Shown here: one piece after another, positions 1 through 8,510 of the stretch
Numbering within the stretch: the first letter of the stretch is position 1
Layout: the number at the start of each line of letters is the position of its first letter
NCBI RefSeq assembly: GCF_030816475.1
Contig: NZ_JAUSXF010000001.1
Coordinates: 4,154,001 to 4,218,000, forward strand
DNA: 64,000 bases
Direction: 5' to 3'
DNA from: Arthrobacter pascens
Lineage (GTDB): Bacteria > Actinomycetota > Actinomycetes > Actinomycetales > Micrococcaceae
Notes under the pieces: model-generated
What the model saw: only the letters and a program-made list of their open reading frames with translations
Told to the model about the DNA's origin: nothing
Database searches by the model: none
Made by a program: the position numbers and the translations under genes

Positions 1-322
1 GCTTGCCCGCCTCCAGCGCAGCAATGGCTATCTCGGCGTGCATCCACCCTGGCGCGGAGATGTCGACGACGTCGATGTCCTCACGGCTGATGACTTCCCG
101 CCAGTCGGTGGTCCATTCGCTCCAGCCGTAGGTCGACGCTGCAGCGGCGACCTGGGCGGCGTCCCGGCCCACCAGGACCTTTTGCTCGAAGGCCGGGACG
201 GTGAAGAAGCTGCCCACGTTCCGCCACGCATTCGAATGGACCTTGCCCATGAAGGCGTACCCAATCATGGCCACGCCGAGGGGACGGGTCTGTTCCAGCT
301 GGGGGTTTGGTTCTGCTGACAT
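1..322 (-). CDS. Gfo/Idh/MocA-family NAD(P)-dependent sugar oxidoreductase (partial)
   Basis: The first 107 residues are present; the gene leaves the window at the left edge. ATG at 322 is preceded by AGGAG about 9 nt upstream. A nucleotide-binding Rossmann motif (GVAMIGYAFMGKVHS, residues 16-30) and HAEIAIAALEAGK near residue 95 mark the N-terminal domain of this family. The start lies 11 nt after the upstream dehydrogenase stop, so it belongs to the same leftward operon. Its N-terminus closely resembles the protein encoded at 39174-40379, including the shared IGYAFMG segment, so the two are paralogues. Family knowledge: these enzymes oxidise or reduce a sugar hydroxyl using NAD(P). The exact substrate cannot be read from this fragment. 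Confidence 0.85.
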   Translation of the reverse strand, partial: MSAEPNPQLEQTRPLGVAMIGYAFMGKVHSNAWRNVGSFFTVPAFEQKVLVGRDAAQVAAAASTYGWSEWTTDWREVISREDIDVVDISAPGWMHAEIAIAALEAGK

Positions 323-333
323 GGCGAGGTCTC

Positions 334-1452
334 CTAGAGTGTCCGGGCTGACGGTTCCCAGTCCTCCGGGAGTGCAGCGGAGGCCGGGGCGGAGCTTTCA
401 ACATCTATGAAAGCGCGCGATTCGATGGATTCGGAGATCGAGACCATGGTGTCCAGGACGTGGTACGCCAGGTCGCCGGTAGCGCGGTGCGGAACGCCTG
501 CTCGAAGCGACCGGGCCATGTCCAGCACGCCCAAACCGCGGCCGTCTGCAGGGCCGGTGGCCGGAACAGTGGTCCAGTCCCCGTCGCCAGCCCGCCAGAT
601 ACGGACATCACCGTCGAATTCGTTCGGATCAGGAAGGGAAATGGTGGCGTCCGTCCCTGTGATCTCCACGAATCCCATGCGTTCCCGCGGGGATTCGAAG
701 CTGAAGACACTGTGGGAGGATGCCCCGCCGTCGAACTGTGCCATCGCGGAGACGTGCGTGGGGACGTCGACGGTGAATTCCTCGCCTGCCTTCGGGCCCG
801 ACCCGATCACGCGCACGTCCTTCGCTTTGGACCCAAGAGCCGCGACCCTGCGGACTGACCCGAAGGTCTGGACGAGGGCCGTCAGGTAGTAGGGGCCCAT
901 GTCGAACAGCGGGCCGGCGCCGTACTGGAACAGGAAGCCAGGATTGGGGTGCCAGGATTCCGGGCCGGGTGTCTGGAACGTCGTCATGGCTGTGAGCGGC
1001 GTGCCGATATCACCGCGCTCAATGATCCGCCGCGCCGTCTGCAGCCCGGCGCCCAGGAACGTATCCGGGGCGCAACCAAGCCGCACACCTGCCGCGTCAG
1101 CAGCCTTCAGAAGACCAAGCCCCGACTCCCGGTCCAGCGAAAACGGCTTCTCGGTCCAGACGTGCTTCCCCGCCCGGACCGCTGCGGTTGCCACTTCCAC
1201 GTGCGCGGCCGGGATGGTCAGGTTCACAATGATTTCGACGTCGGGATGGTTAAGCGCCGCGTCAACCCCGCCGAACTCCGGAATGCCGTACTCCTTCGCC
1301 CGTGCTTGCGCGGCTTCTTCGAACAGGTCCGCGATTATGTGGACCTTCAGATCAGGGAATACGGTCAAATTGTCCAGGTACTGCTTGCTGATGTTGCCGG
1401 CGCCGATAACGGCGACGCCGACCGGCCCGCTGCCGCTTGCGACGCCGCTCAT
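334..1452 (-). CDS. Gfo/Idh/MocA-family sugar oxidoreductase
   Basis: A 372-residue cytosolic dehydrogenase, full length for the family. The N-terminal Rossmann fold begins with GVAVIGAGNISKQY, the EKP motif with its conserved lysine is near residue 100, and a C-terminal alpha/beta domain contains the segment GPLFDMGPYYLTALV. The start ATG overlaps the stop of the isomerase gene (ATGA, 1449-1452), indicating translational coupling. It is the counterpart of the protein at 41111-42235, with which it shares the WHPNP and DMGPYY segments. With the isomerase and the second dehydrogenase it probably forms a keto-sugar pathway acting on the sugar imported by the upstream ABC system; that pathway assignment is inference. 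Confidence 0.9.
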   Translation of the reverse strand: MSGVASGSGPVGVAVIGAGNISKQYLDNLTVFPDLKVHIIADLFEEAAQARAKEYGIPEFGGVDAALNHPDVEIIVNLTIPAAHVEVATAAVRAGKHVWTEKPFSLDRESGLGLLKAADAAGVRLGCAPDTFLGAGLQTARRIIERGDIGTPLTAMTTFQTPGPESWHPNPGFLFQYGAGPLFDMGPYYLTALVQTFGSVRRVAALGSKAKDVRVIGSGPKAGEEFTVDVPTHVSAMAQFDGGASSHSVFSFESPRERMGFVEITGTDATISLPDPNEFDGDVRIWRAGDGDWTTVPATGPADGRGLGVLDMARSLRAGVPHRATGDLAYHVLDTMVSISESIESRAFIDVESSAPASAALPEDWEPSARTL

Positions 1453-2201
1453 GCCAGCTCTCCTGCGTTCACTGCTGCATTCTCGAGGTAGCGCAGGCTT
1501 TCCGCGATGCCGTCGAAGATGTCCCCTGAGTAGTCGTCGAACTCAACGACACCCACCTCAAGGGACCCGGCGGCCTTAATGACATCCAGGACGGCGATGC
1601 GGCCCTGGCCTGCGGGTTGCTGGGCTTTGATGTCGGCAGTTATCGGGCCGTCCTTGATATGGATGAACTTCACCCGGTCACCGAGGCGCCGGAGGAGGGC
1701 TTCGGGATCCTGGCCTCCGACTGCTGCCCAGTAAACGTCCACCTCCAGGACAACCTCCGCGTCCAGCAGCCCGGCGAAGTACTCGAGGGCGGTCTGGCCC
1801 TCGATCATCGACTCCAGTTCCCACTGGTGATTGTGGTAGCCCACGCGGATGCCGTACGCGGTGCCCTTCTTCGCCGCGGCGTTGAGCTTTTCGGCCGTGG
1901 CGTAGATGTCCTCGGCTTTTTGCCAGTGTTCTGCCGGCAGGAAGGGGTCAATCACCGTAGCGATGCCCAATTCCTTGGCGGCCTCAAAGATTTCGTCCTG
2001 ATCCTGACTCATCAGCGGGGCGTGGCCGGAAGGTGCTGACAGACCGTTCTCGGCAAGGGCCGCGCCAAGCTGCTTGGCTGTGGCCACGAAGTCGTAGGGC
2101 TCAACCTGGGTGAAGCCGATTTCTGCGACTTTGCGGATGGTGCCGGGAAGGTCGTCCTGCATGGCGTTGCGGAGGGTGAACAGTTGAATTGAATATGACA
2201 T
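1449..2201 (-). CDS. Sugar phosphate isomerase/epimerase-type TIM-barrel protein
   Basis: A 250-residue protein of the xylose isomerase-like TIM barrel superfamily. It begins MSYSIQLFTLRNAMQDD, with later strands GFTQVEPYDF, GYHNHQWEL, VVLEVDVYWAAVGG and FIHIKDG, whose His/Glu/Asp residues match the metal-binding positions of the family. ATG 2201 was chosen because AAGGAAAC lies just upstream; an in-frame extension to 2336 lacks family similarity. The gene sits inside the leftward sugar operon, coupled to the next dehydrogenase by ATGA. Related proteins paired with Gfo/Idh enzymes isomerise, eliminate or hydrate 3-keto sugars, for example in levoglucosan and inositol catabolism. The substrate here is unknown. 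Confidence 0.87.
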   Translation of the reverse strand: MSYSIQLFTLRNAMQDDLPGTIRKVAEIGFTQVEPYDFVATAKQLGAALAENGLSAPSGHAPLMSQDQDEIFEAAKELGIATVIDPFLPAEHWQKAEDIYATAEKLNAAAKKGTAYGIRVGYHNHQWELESMIEGQTALEYFAGLLDAEVVLEVDVYWAAVGGQDPEALLRRLGDRVKFIHIKDGPITADIKAQQPAGQGRIAVLDVIKAAGSLEVGVVEFDDYSGDIFDGIAESLRYLENAAVNAGELA

Positions 2202-2377
2202 TCGTTTCCTTGTAGGTGGGCTGTGATGGGAAAGACTGTGGAGTATCACCGAATTTCCCTTGGGGCGGGCCCTTGGATGAAGAGGCGGTTTCCCGTTGGA
2301 GCAACGGCGAAAGGGAGTTGGCTCAAAGGCCGCCACGCAGCGGTCTCACAATTTCTCACTAGAACGCGTCAGCCCCG

Positions 2378-2431
2378 GGTCTTGGGGTTGGATGGACGAT
2401 CCTGCTGGATTATTCATCCAACCCCAAGACC
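2378..2431 (-). terminator. 17-bp perfect stem-loop between permease and isomerase genes
   Basis: GGTCTTGGGGTTGGATG (2378-2394) and its exact reverse complement (2415-2431) are separated by 20 nt. The structure lies in the 280-bp gap after the last permease gene and before the isomerase gene of the same operon. No run of T follows, so it may act as a partial terminator or an mRNA-stabilising hairpin protecting the transporter transcript from 3' decay. The structure is seen; the role is inferred. Confidence 0.6.
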
Positions 2432-2481
2432 GCCGAACTGGGTGCGCTGGGTAGCCGCGGTGTGGGCAGGAACCCAAGGGT

Positions 2482-3378
2482 TTACTTGATGCCGGTCGCG
2501 GCTACTCCCTGGATGAAGAAGCGTTGCAGGGCGATAAACAGGGCCACGATGGGGGCGATGACCAGCACCGAGCCGGCCAGCAGCAGGCCGTAGTCAGTCG
2601 CGTTCTGACCGGTGGAGAACAGCGACAACGCGACGGGCAGCGTGTATTTGTCTTCGCTCTGGGCGGCCACGAGTGGCCACAGGAAGTTGTTCCAGGAGCC
2701 GAGGAAAGTGAGGATCCCCAGTGTTGCCAGCGGCGGCCCGCAAAGGGGCATAACGATCCTAGCGAAGGTCCGCAGTTCGCCGGCTCCGTCGATCCTGGCC
2801 GCCTCGATAAGGGAATCCGGTATCCCCATCATGAACTGCCTCATCAGGAAAACGCCCAGTGGCGAGACCAGGAACGGCAGGATCAGCGCCGGGTAGGTGT
2901 TGACCAGGCCCAGCTTGCTGACCATCACGAAGAGCGGAACGAATGTCACGACGCCGGGAACCATGAGGGTTACCATCACCAGCAGGAACAGGACCTTCTT
3001 GCCGGCGAAGTCCATCTTGGCCAGGGCGTAGCCCACCATTGAACAGAACAGGAGGTTCCCCAGGACCGTGACGACAGCAACAATGAGGCTGTTCATGAAG
3101 AAGCGGTCGATGTGCAGATCGGTGAACCAGCGCACGTAGTTGTCCAGGGTGGGGTCCTGCGGCCACCAGGTGACGGGCCTGCGCAGGAGCTCTCCCTGGG
3201 TTTTGAAGGATCCGAGCAGCATCCAGACGAAGGGCAGTATGGTCGCGGCTCCGGCAAGAACCAGGCCGCCGTAAACCCAAGCCTGTTTTCCGATGGTGGA
3301 GCGCTGCTTGCGGAGTGTGACGGCCCGCCGGGGTGCCGGGCGAGCCGGCGCCGCGGGAGCGGTTTTTGTATCGGTCAT
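2482..3378 (-). CDS. ABC sugar transporter permease (MalG/CUT1 type)
   Basis: A 298-residue inner-membrane permease with about six hydrophobic helices after a basic N-terminal tail (first about 35 residues). The cytoplasmic EAA loop, which docks with the ATPase, is visible as EAARIDGAGELRTFARIVMP in the C-terminal half. Together with the permease at 3391-4350 and the binding lipoprotein at 4353-5642 it forms a CUT1-type importer for a mono- or oligosaccharide. It starts 12 nt after the upstream permease stop. No ATPase gene is present in the operon, so a shared MsiK/MalK-type ATPase encoded elsewhere is likely. Confidence 0.92.
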   Translation of the reverse strand: MTDTKTAPAAPARPAPRRAVTLRKQRSTIGKQAWVYGGLVLAGAATILPFVWMLLGSFKTQGELLRRPVTWWPQDPTLDNYVRWFTDLHIDRFFMNSLIVAVVTVLGNLLFCSMVGYALAKMDFAGKKVLFLLVMVTLMVPGVVTFVPLFVMVSKLGLVNTYPALILPFLVSPLGVFLMRQFMMGIPDSLIEAARIDGAGELRTFARIVMPLCGPPLATLGILTFLGSWNNFLWPLVAAQSEDKYTLPVALSLFSTGQNATDYGLLLAGSVLVIAPIVALFIALQRFFIQGVAATGIK

Positions 3379-3390
3379 CGTGTACTCGCT

Positions 3391-4350
3391 TCAGTCTTTG
3401 GAGCGGAGGGTACGGAACTGGATCAGGCTCAGCAGGGCGATGGCTATGAACAGCACGTAGCTGGCGGCCGAGGCCAGGCCATACTTACCGAACCCGAACT
3501 GGTTGAAGGTGAAGTAACTCACCGAAAGCGTGGAGTCCAGGGGGCCGCCCTTGGTCATCACGAACGGCTCCTCGAAGAACTGCAGGAACCCGACCGATAG
3601 CAGGACCGCGCCCAGAAGCAGGGTGGGGCGCAGAATCGGGAGGGTGACCGTGAAGAACCGTTGCCAGGCATTGGCGCCGTCCACCTCGGCCGCTTCCAGG
3701 ACCTCGGTGGGGACGTTCTGCAGCCCGGCCAGGAAGATGATCATCAGGGTGCCCATATTGCGCCAGACAGCCATCAGAATCATCGCCGGCATCGCCCATT
3801 CGGTGCTGTTCAGCCAGTCCGGCCCCGCGATGCCCACCCAGCCGAGGATGAGGTTCAGAAGCCCGTCCGGTTGCAGGATGAACCGCCATACAACGGCGAT
3901 GGCGACGATGCTGGTCACCACCGGCGTGTAGAAGCCGACCCTGAAGGCGCTCCGGAATCGGGTGATCCCGTTGTTCAGCGCCACCGCCAGGGCCAGTCCC
4001 GCTGCCATGGTCAACGGGATCCCGACGATCACGAAGTAGCCGGTGTTGAGCATGGAGTGAAGGAACTGCTGGTTGCCGAAGAGCGCGGCGAACTGGTCCA
4101 GGCCGACGAAGCCCACGGCGAACGGGTTCCGGACATCCTTGCTGGTGAAGTCCGTGAAGGACATCACAAAGGAAGACAGTAAAGGCATCAGCATGAAGAG
4201 CCCGAAAATGAGGGCGAACGGCAGGGCGAACATCCATGCGACCAGGGTTTTACGGCGGCGTCTGGAGGCAGGACTGCGGTATTCCGGCGTCCGGGGCAGG
4301 CCAGCGGACGGAGTCCTGCCATTCTGCCCCGTTGCCGTTGTGGTGGCCAT
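3391..4350 (-). CDS. ABC sugar transporter permease (MalF/UgpA type)
   Basis: A 319-residue permease with about six membrane segments, the first at residues 35-60 (LVAWMFALPFALIFGLFMLM). The EAA loop EAAEVDGANAWQRFFTVTLP is present. The gene begins 2 nt after the binding-protein stop and is followed 12 nt later by the second permease, so the three are cotranscribed leftward. It forms the membrane channel of the importer. The substrate is unknown but should be the compound processed by the isomerase and Gfo/Idh enzymes downstream. Confidence 0.92.
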   Translation of the reverse strand: MATTTATGQNGRTPSAGLPRTPEYRSPASRRRRKTLVAWMFALPFALIFGLFMLMPLLSSFVMSFTDFTSKDVRNPFAVGFVGLDQFAALFGNQQFLHSMLNTGYFVIVGIPLTMAAGLALAVALNNGITRFRSAFRVGFYTPVVTSIVAIAVVWRFILQPDGLLNLILGWVGIAGPDWLNSTEWAMPAMILMAVWRNMGTLMIIFLAGLQNVPTEVLEAAEVDGANAWQRFFTVTLPILRPTLLLGAVLLSVGFLQFFEEPFVMTKGGPLDSTLSVSYFTFNQFGFGKYGLASAASYVLFIAIALLSLIQFRTLRSKD

Positions 4351-4352
4351 GA

Positions 4353-5642
4353 TTACTTCCCGGTACCGATGGAATCGGCGGTGGCCTGCAGCTCTTTCAT
4401 CGCCACCGCGGGGTCCTCGCCGGACTTGACGATCTTTTCCAGCTGCGTGTCTGCGGCGGCCGCAACCTGGGTCCAGGTGGAGATGGTGGGCGGGAAGTTG
4501 GTGTCCTTCAGCTGCTCCCCGAAGACGGCGAGCTTCTTGTCATCGGCCAGGCTGGGGTCTTTCCATGCACTCTGCAGAGCGGGGAGACTCCCCGACAGCT
4601 TGTACCACTTGATCTGGATTTCCGGCTTGGACAGCCACTGTGCGAGCTTCCAGGCTCCGTCCCGGTTCTTGGCGTCCTTGAAGACCACCAGATCGGAACC
4701 GCCGATGAAGGAGGTTCCGCTGACCTTCTTGGGGAACGGCGCCACCATGTACTTGTCCTCGAAACCGGGACCGCCTGCCTTGTTGATCTGGGCGAGGCCG
4801 GACGGCCCCAGGATCATCACCGGCGATTCGCCGTTGGCAAAGGCCGCTTCGCCGGCGCCTGCCCCTGTTGCGGGGTTCTTGTTGGCCAGCCCCTCCGTGA
4901 AGAAGCTCTGGTAGTACTTCAGTGCGTCCACGATCTCAGGGGTGTCAAAGGTCCACTTCGAGTTGTCCTTGCTGATGAACTGTGCGCCGTTTGACCACAG
5001 GAACGGAAGCATCCCTTGGAAGGAATCGGCACCGGACACCGGCAGCTGGAGTGGGTATTTCACGCCGTCCTGTGACTTCAGGGCCTTTGCCATGGAGGTC
5101 AGGCCGTCCCATGTAGTCGGGAACTCCGGGTATCCCGCCTTCGCGGCCAGGTCCTTACGGTAGTAGAGGACCCGGGTGTCCACGTACCACGGCACACCTA
5201 GTGTGGCGCCGCTGACCTCGGTTGATTTGACGGAGCTGGGGAAGAACCCGGAGGTAGCAATCTCGGCCGGCTTTGGATCGAAGGCATCGCTGAAATCGGT
5301 CATCCAGGTGGTGCCCATCTGGGCGAGGTCCGGTGTGGTACCTCCGGCGATGGCCGTCTGGTACTTGTTGTGCGCGGCATCCCAGGGGATGGCCGTGACA
5401 TTGACCTTCACCTCAGGGTTCTCGGCCTCGAAATCCTTCATAAGCTCGGGAAGCAGCGTCGCTTCGCCCCCCTGTGCCCACACATTGATCGTGCCGGTAG
5501 CGGCACCGCCCGCGATCGCCTTGCCGGTCTCCGTAGTGTTAGTGGGTGCATTGTCCCGGCCGCAGCCGGTCAGCAGCAGCCCGGCAGCAAGCCCGAGTGC
5601 GGCAACCTGCCTCAAACGCACACCCATATTTAGTTGGATCAT
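4353..5642 (-). CDS. Extracellular sugar-binding lipoprotein of ABC importer
   Basis: A 429-residue solute-binding protein (SBP family 1). A lipoprotein signal peptide with lipobox LTGC places the acylated cysteine at residue 27. The mature protein has typical segments: TGTINVWAQGGEA at its start, DLAQMGTTWMTDF, GVPWYVDTRVLYYRKD and GAWKLAQWLSKPE. ATG 5642 has AAGGGAAC immediately upstream; a second ATG six codons in is also possible. It is the first transport gene of the operon and lies directly downstream of three operator repeats at 5698-5768. It delivers the sugar to the permeases at 3391-4350 and 2482-3378. Confidence 0.93.
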   Translation of the reverse strand: MIQLNMGVRLRQVAALGLAAGLLLTGCGRDNAPTNTTETGKAIAGGAATGTINVWAQGGEATLLPELMKDFEAENPEVKVNVTAIPWDAAHNKYQTAIAGGTTPDLAQMGTTWMTDFSDAFDPKPAEIATSGFFPSSVKSTEVSGATLGVPWYVDTRVLYYRKDLAAKAGYPEFPTTWDGLTSMAKALKSQDGVKYPLQLPVSGADSFQGMLPFLWSNGAQFISKDNSKWTFDTPEIVDALKYYQSFFTEGLANKNPATGAGAGEAAFANGESPVMILGPSGLAQINKAGGPGFEDKYMVAPFPKKVSGTSFIGGSDLVVFKDAKNRDGAWKLAQWLSKPEIQIKWYKLSGSLPALQSAWKDPSLADDKKLAVFGEQLKDTNFPPTISTWTQVAAAADTQLEKIVKSGEDPAVAMKELQATADSIGTGK

Positions 5643-5697
5643 CTTCGTTCCCTTCGGTCAGACGCCTCAAGCAGCGCCAAGTAGCAGAACTCCAATT

Positions 5698-5768
5698 AAT
5701 GCGCTTAGATTCCTGGGAAGCAGAATGTCAATGCGCTTAGATCGGATTGAGTCCAATCTAAGCGCATT
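5698..5768 (-). promoter_or_regulatory. Triple LacI-type operator array before the sugar operon
   Basis: The 13-mer AATGCGCTTAGAT occurs at 5698-5710 and 5730-5742 and as its exact reverse complement at 5756-5768. The last two form an inverted repeat with 13 nt between them. The array sits between the LacI gene stop and the binding-protein start, so it most likely controls the transport/catabolic genes. A related TATGCGCTTA copy lies before the LacI gene itself at 6911-6920. Binding by the adjacent LacI protein is inferred. Confidence 0.75.
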
Positions 5769-5807
5769 ACTGTGACTTTGACAACACTTTTCCGCCAGAA
5801 ATGCAGA

Positions 5808-6890
5808 TTAGGTTTTCGCGCAGCCGCAGCTTTCACGCACCACAAGGTGCACAGGCAACTGTCTTTCGACCAGAGGGGCAAGGGGTTGCGATATGGCGTC
5901 CACGAGGATTTCCACGGCGGTGCGACCCATCAGTTCCATCGGCTGGCGGACCGTGGTCAGCGTTGGGCTGACCAGGCGGCCGGCGACTACGCCGTCAAAA
6001 CCAGTTACTGCCACCTGATCAGGGACCGAGACGCCGGCGGCCTTGAGTGTCTCCATCACCACCAGCGCTTCTTCATCATTGGCACAAACGAAACAGTCCG
6101 GAAGCGCACCGGAACCTAGGAGCTTCGTGACCAGCTCGGCGGTTACGCCGCTGGCGCCGGGCCTGCTCTCCACCACGGGCGGAACCTCTAAACCGTGGTC
6201 CCGCAGCACAGCGTTGAAAGCCTCGTATCTTGCTTCGGTCTCGACATTGGGGATGCTGACAAAGACGAATTTCCGGAACTGATGAACGTCTATCAGGTGT
6301 TCCATGAGCTGGCGCATGCCCGAGGCGTTGTCCACCGTAACGTGGTGAAGCCCGTCGCCGTGCGAGGGTTCAGAGAGTTCAAGAACAGGAATGCGGGCAG
6401 AGATCCGTCGCGTGACCTCATCGGGAATGGTCCGCGGAAAAATGATCAGGCCGTCGACGCGGCCGGCAATGTCAGTCACGGCCCTCTCACTGCTGGCCCT
6501 GTTGCCACCGCCGATCATCAGGGCATAGCCACGGCTGAAACTCTCCAGCTCCACACCCCGCTGAACCTCGTCGACCCATACCGGGAACAACCGGCAATCA
6601 TCATTGGGTGCCACGACCGCGGCGGCACGGTCTTTCTTCATCCCTTCGGCATCGGGCAGAAAATTCAGGAAGTCGAACGAGAAGAGCCCAAGGGCGCCTG
6701 TACGGCCCCTCGCCAGGCCCCGGGCACTCGCGCTGGGGACATACCCAAGCGCGCGGGCAGCATCAAGGACCGCATTCCGGGTCGAATCTTTGACCCGGTG
6801 AGGCTGACTGAACGCAAAGGAAACCGTTGCAATCGAAACCCCCGCCCGCTCCGCAACGTCATAAACCGTCGGACCTTTGACCACTGCCAT
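5808..6890 (-). CDS. LacI-family transcriptional regulator
   Basis: A 360-residue repressor. The helix-turn-helix is at the N-terminus (TVYDVAERAGVSIATVSFAF), followed by the hinge region ending ARGLARGRTGALGLF, then a periplasmic-binding-like effector domain. ATG 6890 fits the GGGAGGGG ribosome site better than the adjacent GTG at 6893. It is transcribed in the same direction as the transport operon and lies immediately upstream of it. Sites with the GCGCTTA core occur both before this gene (6911) and between it and the transport genes (5698-5768), consistent with autoregulation and operon control. The inducer is probably the transported sugar or a metabolite. Confidence 0.93.
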   Translation of the reverse strand: MAVVKGPTVYDVAERAGVSIATVSFAFSQPHRVKDSTRNAVLDAARALGYVPSASARGLARGRTGALGLFSFDFLNFLPDAEGMKKDRAAAVVAPNDDCRLFPVWVDEVQRGVELESFSRGYALMIGGGNRASSERAVTDIAGRVDGLIIFPRTIPDEVTRRISARIPVLELSEPSHGDGLHHVTVDNASGMRQLMEHLIDVHQFRKFVFVSIPNVETEARYEAFNAVLRDHGLEVPPVVESRPGASGVTAELVTKLLGSGALPDCFVCANDEEALVVMETLKAAGVSVPDQVAVTGFDGVVAGRLVSPTLTTVRQPMELMGRTAVEILVDAISQPLAPLVERQLPVHLVVRESCGCAKT

Positions 6891-6910
6891 CACTCCCCTC
6901 CCTGAAAGCT

Positions 6911-6923
6911 TATGCGCTTAACA
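6911..6923 (-). promoter_or_regulatory. Putative LacI operator before the regulator gene
   Basis: TATGCGCTTAACA matches the ATGCGCTTA core of the three sites at 5698-5768 and lies 21 bp upstream of the LacI start. It probably mediates autoregulation. Confidence 0.5.
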
Positions 6924-7123
6924 ATAGGCGGATAAATGACCAGAGGTTTCTCGTCCACTGCAAAGAGGCATGTCAGCGCCCCAAACCCGCTCGTACACCG
7001 AAGCCGACCAGGTCTTCAGACCGGCCGAGCCCCTCTACGAGCACCGTCCGGTCCAGGTCCGTCCGTTACTCGGTCATGGTGGCGCCGGTTCCCTGATTCC
7101 AGGTCATGGTTAGAGGCTGGGGT

Positions 7124-7645
7124 CTAAGCGCTCAAGAAAGCTGGCAGCTGCTCCACGAGCGTGGCTGCGTCGACCGCCTCCGATGTATCCACGCCAATCG
7201 TCTGCCCTATCCCGAGTGGGCTGGCATTCGCCGACCATTCCTCCCAGTCGCTGCAGAGGGGAACTGTCGGATGAATCTCATGTCTTTGACGATCCAAGTA
7301 CCGTCTCCATGCGACGTCGGAAGGAATTTCGCACCAAAGTTCAACGACATCAGGACTACCCGAATGGGCCAACCCTTCAAGGACAAAACCACGATCACGC
7401 GGCCCGTACCACCAGGACTCGACGATGACCGTACCCTCAATCGCGGAGACCAGTTGCCACATCGTTTCAGAGGAAATCCCGCCCAGCCTTCTGCTGCTGA
7501 TTTGCCCACGGCTGATATCCGCCAGGGCTTCCTTGATGTCGTCCTTGGAGACAACAGGTATGTTCAGCTCGTCGCCCAGGAGCCTGCTCAGGGTGGTCTT
7601 ACCGGAACCTGGGAGACCATTTATCAAGATCACGGATGCAGCCAT
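7124..7645 (-). CDS. Small P-loop kinase-like ATPase (AAA_33/chloramphenicol phosphotransferase-like)
   Basis: A 173-residue cytosolic protein with a clear Walker A motif near the N-terminus (GLPGSGKTTLSRLLGDEL, residues 10-27), followed by PVVSKDDIKEAL and VIVESWWYGPRDRGF. The layout matches small nucleoside-kinase-like P-loop proteins that phosphorylate small molecules. The acceptor is unknown. The gene stands alone, facing away from the degraded region to its right, and the regulator operon on its left is in the same direction but separated by 230 bp. A homologous N-terminal motif is shared by many shikimate-kinase-like enzymes, so the function stays general. Confidence 0.8.
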   Translation of the reverse strand: MAASVILINGLPGSGKTTLSRLLGDELNIPVVSKDDIKEALADISRGQISSRRLGGISSETMWQLVSAIEGTVIVESWWYGPRDRGFVLEGLAHSGSPDVVELWCEIPSDVAWRRYLDRQRHEIHPTVPLCSDWEEWSANASPLGIGQTIGVDTSEAVDAATLVEQLPAFLSA

Positions 7646-8326
7646 AGTTCATTGTGCCCTCCCACTCGATGTCCCAGGCACCCGGCAGGGTCAGATCCGG
7701 TCATGGAGCAAAAGTATGACCATGTCAATCCTTGGCCCCGGGTTGGACGGACGTATCTGTCCCCACCCGAATCATTCAAGCTGGGCGTTACCAAGGGGAG
7801 CTTAGGCGGCGAGGCCGGGGGCCGTGGCCGCAGTGGACGTTCACGGGCGCGCGGAAGCCGATTTCGTAGTGCTGATGGTGGTGCTTGTACCAGTCCAGGA
7901 GTCCGCTGATGAAGCACCGCCCGCAGTTGCGGATGTTGACCCCTAGAAGTTATTCGGGAATTCAGGCGCTGGCAGTAGCAATTCCGGAGCCTGATCCTGG
8001 CCGCAGGGGCAAAAATTCAAGCGGCGCGAAAGTCAAGATTCAATCAGGCTATGGAAAAAGTCCTTGACAACAATGGTGAGGTGCTTCATTCTGTTGCTTA
8101 TAGCGAAACCTATTGCTCCATACGGAACAAGTCGAAGCGGTGCCCCAGCAGTTTCGCGACCGCCCCTTGAAGCGTGAAGATGTGCTCCATGCACTACCGC
8201 CGCTCTTTGAACTTGCTCCCGGGGGAACTGCACCACCTGCCACGAAGCATCGAACCTGCCAGCCCAGGTTTGATGCGTCGACGGCAAATCTGAGGCACCC
8301 GCAACACTCAGTAAAGGGAACCTTTC
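7646..8326. other. Gene-poor stretch holding a transposase remnant
   Basis: No intact gene is visible over about 680 bp. The only recognisable coding trace is the transposase tail at 7801-7925. The AT content is higher near 8030-8110. The rest shows short, unrelated open frames on both strands. Confidence 0.6.
7801..7925 (-). pseudogene. Remnant of IS3/IS481-type transposase C-terminus
   Basis: Read on the minus strand, one frame gives GLLDWYKHHHQHYEIGF followed by RAPVNVHCGHGP. This is the conserved tail of DDE transposases of the IS3/IS481 group (WYN-H-HRHSGIG-TPADVH pattern). There is no start, no upstream catalytic domain and no recognisable terminal inverted repeat, so it is a dead fragment. 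It marks past insertion between the kinase-like gene and the MFS gene. Confidence 0.7.
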
Positions 8327-8452
8327 ATGACAAGCAATCGTGAAGTCAGTGCCGATAAACGTAGCGAGAGACCAAAGCCGATCGGTCGCCGCCGACTCAA
8401 AGTGTCAGATGTTAATGTCGTCAACCAGCCGATGCTCAAGAAGGCACTCTAG
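8327..8452 (+). CDS. 41-residue basic protein, like the N-terminus of an MHS-family transporter
   Basis: ATG 8327 follows AAAGGGAAC at normal spacing, and the frame ends at TAG 8452. The product is 41 residues and strongly basic in its middle (KRSERPKPIGRRRLKVSD). Its end (VSDVNVVNQPMLKKAL) resembles the cytosolic leader that precedes the first membrane helix in actinobacterial ProP/MHS-type transporters; that resemblance is from memory of the family. The stop falls inside a 35-bp tandem duplication (8441-8510). It may therefore be the stump of a lost transporter or a translated leader before the MFS gene at 8532, which uses the same GGGAAC ribosome site. Confidence 0.45.
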   Translation: MTSNREVSADKRSERPKPIGRRRLKVSDVNVVNQPMLKKAL

Positions 8453-8510
8453 TGCCGTCAGCGGTTTGCGCTGAAACGGCGCTCTGGTGCCGTCAGCGGT
8501 TTGCGCTGAA
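8441..8510. repeat. Tandem duplication of a 35-bp unit
   Basis: Two adjacent 35-bp copies (8441-8475 and 8478-8510 with its first bases at 8476) differ at three positions. Both contain GTGCCGTCAGCGGTTTGCGC. The first copy carries the stop codon of the 41-residue frame; the second lies 22 bp before the MFS start. It looks like replication slippage that reshaped the space between the two frames. Confidence 0.85.
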
